A stretch of 11,308 nucleotides of DNA, taken from assembly GCA_030430725.1 (NCBI GenBank), contig JAUIKP010000058.1, positions 1 to 11,308 on the forward strand. Reading direction: 5' to 3'. Origin of the DNA: Nitrospiria bacterium. GTDB taxonomy: Bacteria > Nitrospirota > Nitrospiria > Nitrospirales > UBA8639. Of the stretch, positions 6,497-11,308 are shown piece by piece; position 1 is the first letter of the stretch, and every line of letters starts with the position of its first letter. Under the pieces are notes generated by a model. That model ran no database searches and was not told the origin of the DNA. It worked only from the letters and a program-made list of their open reading frames with translations. Position numbers and translations under genes: made by a program.

Positions 6497-7120
6497 ATGA
6501 CCGATATACAAAAACTTTCAGGCATATCTGGCGTGATCTTAGCCGGCGGGCAAAGCCGGAGAATGGGAAAAGATAAGCGAAAGCTTGAATGGGAGGGAAC
6601 TAAGTTTCTGGACAAAGTTTGTCTCACCCTAGAGAAATTATTTGATGAGATCATACTCGTGACTGCAATAGATGATTACCCTTGCGGACATCTTCCTGTA
6701 CGATTAGTGACTGACGCGATCCCTCATAAAGGCTCATTAGGGGGATTGTTTACGGGAATCCAGGAGGCCTCTCATTCTTTTGTTTTTGTTGTGGCTTGCG
6801 ATATGCCATTTTTAAATCCTTTCGTTATTTCAAGGCTTTGTGCACTGCCTACAAGTGATGTGCTGATGGTCAAGCTTTCGACTGGATATCAGCCACTTCA
6901 TGGAAGGTATTCTAAACGATGCTCTCCCATTATGGAGGAGATGATTCAAAACGGGAATCTTCGTATTCAAGATTTAATTCAGGACCCATCCCTCTCCGTT
7001 AAAATTGTTGAAGAATCTCTTTTCGAAGATATCGATCCACACGGATATTCTTTTTTGAATATCAATACCCCTTCCGATTATGAATTTGCCAGAAAAGCCG
7101 CTTCTCATTTGAAATTATAA
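6497..7120 (+). CDS. mobA: Molybdenum cofactor guanylyltransferase
   Basis: A 207-residue cytoplasmic enzyme, normal length for MobA, which attaches GMP to molybdopterin-Mo to make the guanine dinucleotide cofactor of DMSO-reductase-family enzymes. The nucleotide-binding signature LAGGQSRRMGKDK is at 15-27, GSLGGL at 79-84, the metal-binding Asp in CDMP at 101-104, QPLHGRY at 132-138 and the closing NINTPSDY at 188-195. ATG 6497 is the first usual start in an open frame that reaches back to a stop at 6422. It has no ribosome binding site, because the 15 bases before it are the terminator's 3' arm and T-run. GTG 6533 with a weak AGG is an alternative but would start inside the first beta strand. 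Its place next to a respiratory operon fits supply of cofactor to a Mo nitrite oxidoreductase; that link is inferred. Confidence 0.9.
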   Translation: MTDIQKLSGISGVILAGGQSRRMGKDKRKLEWEGTKFLDKVCLTLEKLFDEIILVTAIDDYPCGHLPVRLVTDAIPHKGSLGGLFTGIQEASHSFVFVVACDMPFLNPFVISRLCALPTSDVLMVKLSTGYQPLHGRYSKRCSPIMEEMIQNGNLRIQDLIQDPSLSVKIVEESLFEDIDPHGYSFLNINTPSDYEFARKAASHLKL

Positions 7121-7121
7121 G

Positions 7122-8201
7122 ATGAATTTTTCCGCCCAAAATTTACTGATAGTCCATCCTGGAGCGTTAGGAGATGGATTATTGGCTCGACCCGCTCTTC
7201 GGTTGTTGCGCATTTCATTTCCTGGACATCGCTTGATTTGGTTTGGTCATAGGGAATTAGGTGATGCGCTTGTGAGTGCAGGGGAGGTTCATCAGTCTTA
7301 TTCCTTTGATACGCTGAATTATTTGGCATATCAAGGGATGAAGGATTCCCCTTATGAAAAATTCCTGTCGATTATCCGTCGTTGCGATAAAGCCATAGGT
7401 TGGTTAGAGGACGCAGAGGGCATTTGGCGAAGTTGGTTGAATGCTGCGGGAATTCAAGATTGCATTCTTCGGTCACCTCATGACAGGACCTTGCTTAATC
7501 ATCATATGGCCGATCGGTATGTGGAAATACTCCAACCGTGGATTCAGGTGGCACGCTTCCTTTGTGATAGAGAAAAAAGCAGGACTCTTGCCGTCCCACT
7601 GGTTTTCCCTAGATCACACTCGGGGAGGCCTCCATATCCCGACCAGAAACCACTAATCGTTCTTCATCCTGGGAGTGGCAGTCGATCCAAATGTACCTCT
7701 CCGGTGTTATTGGCAAGTATTGTCAAGGGTCTGATGTTGGCGAAACCGAAATGGAATATTTGTCTTGTCGGAGGACCTGCCGATAATGACGCTCTTCTAA
7801 ATTTACAAGGTCTACTGACTCACCTGGATTTTGCCGTTCTGAAAGGAATGGATCTGCTTCAGATTGCAGACTATATGCAGCATGCCCAATTATTTATCGG
7901 GCATGATTCCGGATTGTCGCATTTGGTTGCAAGTTTGGGTGTGCCTTCGGTGTTGTTGTTTGGTCCCACTGATCCGGGAAAATGGGCGCCCCGTGGAATT
8001 CATGTAGCCGTATTACGCAAATCCTGTCATTGCCTTGGTAAAGCGTCCATTTCGCGTTGTTCGGAAATGCCCTGTCTTTCTTTTTCACAAGATGAAGTCA
8101 TCGAAAATGTTGACAAGGTGTTAGGTCGAGTAAAGGGGGCGGTGGCCTCCACAAGCTTTGAGTGTATCGATGAAGCATTCACTATGCCTTGCCTTGGCTA
8201 G
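7122..8201 (+). CDS. GT9 family glycosyltransferase (heptosyltransferase-like)
   Basis: A 359-residue protein of the ADP-heptose:LPS heptosyltransferase family (GT9), which adds heptose or a related sugar to lipopolysaccharide core on the cytoplasmic face of the membrane. The N-terminal acceptor-domain motif HPGALGDGLLARPALRLLR is at 12-30. The nucleotide-sugar domain opens with LHPGSGSRSK at 181-190 and contains FIGHDSGLSHLVASLGVPS at 258-276 and FGPTDPGKWAP at 280-290. A Cys cluster (302, 304, 313, 318) is placed as in other family members. ATG 7122 follows the mobA stop after a single base and lacks a clear ribosome binding site, so translation is probably coupled to mobA. The exact sugar and acceptor cannot be read from the sequence, so no waa symbol is given. 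About 15 C-terminal residues beyond the fold are not recognisable. Confidence 0.85.
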   Translation: MNFSAQNLLIVHPGALGDGLLARPALRLLRISFPGHRLIWFGHRELGDALVSAGEVHQSYSFDTLNYLAYQGMKDSPYEKFLSIIRRCDKAIGWLEDAEGIWRSWLNAAGIQDCILRSPHDRTLLNHHMADRYVEILQPWIQVARFLCDREKSRTLAVPLVFPRSHSGRPPYPDQKPLIVLHPGSGSRSKCTSPVLLASIVKGLMLAKPKWNICLVGGPADNDALLNLQGLLTHLDFAVLKGMDLLQIADYMQHAQLFIGHDSGLSHLVASLGVPSVLLFGPTDPGKWAPRGIHVAVLRKSCHCLGKASISRCSEMPCLSFSQDEVIENVDKVLGRVKGAVASTSFECIDEAFTMPCLG

Positions 8202-8218
8202 AATGCTGTGTTACATTC

Positions 8219-8226
8219 GCCGCGGC
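8219..8226. repeat. 8-bp palindrome in the gap before argS
   Basis: GCCGCGGC is a perfect 8-bp palindrome in the 68-base gap (8202-8269) between the glycosyltransferase and argS. The rest of the gap is AT-rich with a TATATT at 8241-8246 but no matching -35 element. No terminator is visible. Function unknown, and chance is likely. Confidence 0.2.
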
Positions 8227-8269
8227 TGTTAAAAAACCCATATATTCTGCGTAGATAGGATTTTTAATC

Positions 8270-10051
8270 GTGGAGAAATATCTCCAAAACCAAGTTATTG
8301 AGGCCATCGCGGTTATTCTGAACAGGGTCAAGGAATCTGGCGAATTGAGACTGGACACGATTCCAACCGTTGTGGTGGAACCTCCTAAACGACCGGAATG
8401 GGGGGATTTTTCTTCCAGTGTCGCGATGACATTGGCTTCACACGTTCGACAACCGCCTTTGAAAGTAGCCGAACTGTTGGCAACAGGACTTCGGGTCCAG
8501 TATGCAGATGTATTCGTCTCCGTTAATGTTGCCCCTCCCGGATTTTTGAATTTAACTCTCCATCCCCTCAGGTGGGTTCAGGTTCTACGAATGATTCAGG
8601 ACAGGGGCCCGTTGTATGGGACCAGTAATATTGGAAAACGAAAACGTATTCTCTTGGAATTCGTGAGTGCCAATCCGACCGGGCCCCTGCATGTCGGACA
8701 TGGACGAGGTGCGGCATTAGGACAGGCCTTGGCTAGGTTATTGGCATCTGTCGGATTTATGGTTTCCCGTGAATTTTATATCAACGATGCCGGTCGTCAA
8801 TTACAGTTGTTGGGTCGGTCCGTCTATGCCCGCTATCGAGAACATTGGGAAAAGCCGACATCGTTTCCCGAGGATGGCTATCATGGAGATTATATAAAAA
8901 TTGTGGCGGAGTCGGTGGCGAAGACTCATGGGCCTTCCTTACTGGATGCCTCATTGGATGAAGCTGAAACGCTTTGCGCTCAATTGGCCAGTCAAATGCT
9001 TTTGGATCGAATTAAAGAGGATTTGGCTACATTTGGTGTTGAATTTGACTCTTGGTTTAGTGAGAAATGCCTGCATACGGCAGGCCTCATTCAACAATCG
9101 TTGGACGAACTTCGGCAAAAGAGGCTACTCATAGAAGAGAATGGCGCCTGGTGGTTTCGTTCGTCAGAGTTTGGGGATGAAAAGGATCGCGTGGCTCAAA
9201 AACAGGATGGAAGCTATACATACTTAGCGGCCGATATAGCCTACCATCGACAAAAATTAGAACGTGGCTTTGATACGTTAATTAATATTTGGGGCGCTGA
9301 CCATCATGGGTATATTCCCAGGATGGAAGCAACGGTTCAAGCGTTTGGCTTTGCCAAGGAGGCCTTGCGAATCGTCTTGGTTCAAATGGTGAGCCTGCGA
9401 CGTGGTGGTCAAAAAATTGAGATGTCGAAGCGTGCCGGTGAATTTGTGACTCTGCGCGAGGTGATTGATGAGGTTGGTCCAGATGCCGCGAAATTCTTTT
9501 TCCTGATGAGAAGGGCCGATACGCATTTGGATTTTGATTTAGAACTAGCCAAACAACAGTCGTCGGACAATCCCGTCTATTATGTTCAGTATGCGCATGC
9601 GCGATTGGCCAGTCTTTTTCGTGTGGCGCAGGAACGTCAAGTACCCCTTCCGACGGTCCAGGGTGTGGATCAGGCCTTGTTGATCCAGGATGAAGAGTTA
9701 GGGCTAATAAAAACATTGGCACAGTATCCTTTTGTGGTCGAAAGCAGTGCGATGGCGTTGGAGCCGCATCGGGTCACGTTTTATCTCCAAGAGCTTGCGG
9801 CTCAATTGCATGCCTACTACAACAAAAATCGAGTCCTTCCCTCGGTGGATCCAGAGAGGAACGCCGGGGATATGGGAGCCAACATTAAATCTGGGGCAAG
9901 TGAGAATACTGCAGCATTGAGTCAGGAGCGAATCTACGAAAGTATTCCACCGGACTTGACCGCTGCTCGCTTAGCCCTGCTTCGGCAAGTTCAGACGGTC
10001 ATTGGTAATGGCCTGGCAATCTTGGGAATTTCCGCGCCCGATAAAATGTAA
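8270..10051 (+). CDS. argS: Arginyl-tRNA synthetase
   Basis: A 593-residue class I aminoacyl-tRNA synthetase that charges tRNA-Arg in the cytoplasm; length is normal for the family. The N-terminal Add-1 domain covers about 1-110. The ATP-binding HIGH motif appears as HVGH at 141-144, within ANPTGPLHVGHGRG. WGADHHGYIPRM lies in the catalytic domain, and the KMSKS counterpart is EMSKR at about 384-388. The C-terminal anticodon-binding DALR domain starts near 470, with NPVYYVQYAHAR shortly before it. GTG 8270 has AGGA (8257-8260) 9 bases upstream. A variable insert of about 35 residues (about 525-560), rich in Gly, Ala and Glu, interrupts the DALR domain after NKNRVL. It may be a lineage trait. 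There is no sign of truncation, and the gene looks housekeeping. Confidence 0.97.
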   Translation: MEKYLQNQVIEAIAVILNRVKESGELRLDTIPTVVVEPPKRPEWGDFSSSVAMTLASHVRQPPLKVAELLATGLRVQYADVFVSVNVAPPGFLNLTLHPLRWVQVLRMIQDRGPLYGTSNIGKRKRILLEFVSANPTGPLHVGHGRGAALGQALARLLASVGFMVSREFYINDAGRQLQLLGRSVYARYREHWEKPTSFPEDGYHGDYIKIVAESVAKTHGPSLLDASLDEAETLCAQLASQMLLDRIKEDLATFGVEFDSWFSEKCLHTAGLIQQSLDELRQKRLLIEENGAWWFRSSEFGDEKDRVAQKQDGSYTYLAADIAYHRQKLERGFDTLINIWGADHHGYIPRMEATVQAFGFAKEALRIVLVQMVSLRRGGQKIEMSKRAGEFVTLREVIDEVGPDAAKFFFLMRRADTHLDFDLELAKQQSSDNPVYYVQYAHARLASLFRVAQERQVPLPTVQGVDQALLIQDEELGLIKTLAQYPFVVESSAMALEPHRVTFYLQELAAQLHAYYNKNRVLPSVDPERNAGDMGANIKSGASENTAALSQERIYESIPPDLTAARLALLRQVQTVIGNGLAILGISAPDKM

Positions 10052-10082
10052 CGCGCATGAAGGTCAAGTCTACGCAGTGATA

Positions 10083-11258
10083 ATGCCTAACGAACCATCC
10101 TCCTCGCCATCAGGTCCCAATCGTTTTCATATTCAGCATACGTTGCCTTCTGGTCGTGCGAGGGTTGGACGACTTTCGACCTCCCATGGCGAGATCGATA
10201 CCCCGGCTTTTATGCCGGTTGGCTCACAGGGGACGGTGAAGGGACTGGACCCGAATGAAGTCCGCGAATGTGGGTTTCATATGGTTTTGGCGAATGCCTA
10301 TCATCTATTTTTGCGACCTGGGCATGAACTTATTGAATCTCTGGGAGGGCTTCATGCTTTCATGCAATGGCCAGGAGCGATTTTGACGGATAGTGGTGGC
10401 TACCAGATGGTGAGCCTGGCGGATCTTTGTGAGGTGACGGAGGAGGGAGTCGGTTTTCGTTCTCATATCGACGGTGCGTGGCATTTACTCTCACCGGAAA
10501 AAAGCATGGCCATCCAAGTTGCACTTGGATCCGATATTATGATGGTCCTTGACCATTGTCCGACTTTTCCTTGTACCGAACAGCAGGCGCGTGAGGCTGT
10601 CCAGCGAACGACCAGGTGGGCTCAACGATGTGCGGCGATACCGAGAAAAGAGCATCAATGGTTGTTTGGGATTGTTCAGGGCGGAGTCTTTGTCCATTTG
10701 AGACAAGATTCGACCCAGGAATTGGTCAAATTGAATTTGGATGGCTATGCCTTGGGTGGATTATCCTTGGGAGAAGAAAAGCCTGCAATGTTGGCGATGA
10801 TCGAGACGGTGATCGACCAGCTTCCTCCCAGTCATCCGCGCTACTTGATGGGCGTTGGGCTTCCGGAAGATATTGTGGAAGGGGTGGCTCGGGGATTGGA
10901 TTTATTTGATTGCGTGATCCCGACCAGGCATGGGCGCACCGGTTGGCTGTTTACCTCGACGGGGAAGGTATTGATTAAACAGGCTCGCTATGCCCGTGAT
11001 CCCAATCCCATTGATGGCGAATGTGGGTGTCCGGTCTGCCAACGGTTTTCAAGGGCCTATTTGCGGCACTTGTTTCTATCGCATGAAATGTTAGGTGTAC
11101 GTCTGAATACGATCCATAACCTTTGGTATTATGGCTCGCTCATGAATGGGCTGCGACAAGCAATCAGCGCAAATCAGTTTGACGACTACCGGAAAAATTT
11201 TTACCGGCGGCTCGAGAGTGACACGAGTGCAACGCTTATTCAGGAAGTTTCGACCTGA
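10083..11258 (+). CDS. tgt: tRNA-guanine transglycosylase
   Basis: A 391-residue enzyme that swaps guanine 34 for the queuosine precursor preQ1 in tRNAs for Asp, Asn, His and Tyr. TPAFMPVGSQGTVKG is at 40-54. The catalytic Asp lies in DSGGYQMVSL (D103), and substrate-pocket segments GIVQGG (196-201) and YALGGLSLGE (222-231) are present. The nucleophile Asp is in DLFDCVIPTR (D276). The zinc site is C314, C316, C319 and H345. ATG 10083 is chosen because the family usually starts about 15-25 residues before the RxGxLxTxHG segment. The frame extends to 10002, but that would overlap argS, in a different frame, by 50 bases. GTG 10077 is also possible; an AAGG at 10060-10063 is too far from either for a normal site. 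The local PTRHGRTG wording varies from the common PTRNARNG, as seen in some other bacteria. Confidence 0.95.
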   Translation: MPNEPSSSPSGPNRFHIQHTLPSGRARVGRLSTSHGEIDTPAFMPVGSQGTVKGLDPNEVRECGFHMVLANAYHLFLRPGHELIESLGGLHAFMQWPGAILTDSGGYQMVSLADLCEVTEEGVGFRSHIDGAWHLLSPEKSMAIQVALGSDIMMVLDHCPTFPCTEQQAREAVQRTTRWAQRCAAIPRKEHQWLFGIVQGGVFVHLRQDSTQELVKLNLDGYALGGLSLGEEKPAMLAMIETVIDQLPPSHPRYLMGVGLPEDIVEGVARGLDLFDCVIPTRHGRTGWLFTSTGKVLIKQARYARDPNPIDGECGCPVCQRFSRAYLRHLFLSHEMLGVRLNTIHNLWYYGSLMNGLRQAISANQFDDYRKNFYRRLESDTSATLIQEVST

Positions 11259-11299
11259 TCGCATGGGTCGGCCACAGACACATTTCAATTGAGGTGCTT

Positions 11300-11308
11300 A
11301 TGAACTTA
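11300..11308 (+). CDS. Start of a further gene, possibly yajC (partial)
   Basis: An ATG at 11300 follows a good ribosome binding site, GAGGTG at 11291-11296. Only the codons for Met-Asn-Leu fit in the window. In many bacteria yajC (preprotein translocase accessory protein) lies directly after tgt, which makes that the best guess. Nothing in three residues can confirm it. No terminator is seen in the 41 bases after tgt, so this gene is probably co-transcribed with it. Confidence 0.35.

Noticed and set aside
8241..8246. TATATT as the -10 box of an argS promoter
   Set aside because: No -35-like hexamer is found at 15-19 bases upstream.
9282..9722. 146-codon minus-strand frame within argS
   Set aside because: It lies wholly inside a well supported gene, and its translation is rich in His and Pro with no recognisable domain, as expected of an antisense shadow.
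10002..10082. Longer tgt start overlapping argS
   Set aside because: The extra 27 residues match nothing typical of Tgt, and half of them are argS coding sequence read in another frame.

Overview
The window reads as a chromosomal piece from a nitrite-oxidiser-like bacterium, most probably Nitrospirota (Nitrospira or a close relative). This placement is an inference. It rests on a long cytochrome bd-like oxidase protein directly followed by three membrane or periplasmic c-type cytochromes, the last of which carries an ethylbenzene-dehydrogenase-type (NxrC-like) heme b domain. Base composition looks close to 50% GC by eye. No mobile elements, tRNA, rRNA or CRISPR were seen, and all main genes lie on the + strand.

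Layout. Positions 1-180 hold a possible 3' end of an upstream gene and a leader with a strong ribosome binding site. Positions 181-6431 are a four-gene respiratory operon: a bd-like oxidase of about 14 helices (181-2151), a 4-helix diheme cytochrome c (2219-3532), a 4-helix monoheme cytochrome c (3578-4546), and a diheme cytochrome c fused to a heme-b gamma-subunit domain (4560-6431). An 8-bp hairpin sits between the first two genes. A strong Rho-independent terminator with a GNRA loop (6468-6496) closes the block. Positions 6497-8201 encode MobA (molybdenum cofactor guanylyltransferase) and a GT9 heptosyltransferase-type glycosyltransferase, one base apart. Positions 8270-11258 encode arginyl-tRNA synthetase and tRNA-guanine transglycosylase. 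The window ends on the first codons of a further gene, perhaps yajC.

How the genes may work together. The respiratory block supplies five heme c sites, one predicted heme b site, and an oxidase-like core. I cannot recognise the canonical quinol-binding motif of CydA in that core, and there is no cydB. I infer that the cytochromes pass electrons to the bd-like protein, possibly from a molybdenum nitrite oxidoreductase encoded elsewhere. MobA next door makes the Mo-bisMGD type of cofactor such an enzyme needs. The later genes are housekeeping (tRNA charging and tRNA modification) and envelope sugar transfer.

Three gene starts were set downstream of the longest possible reading frame: GTG 2219, ATG 4560 and ATG 10083. 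The reasons are given in the entries.
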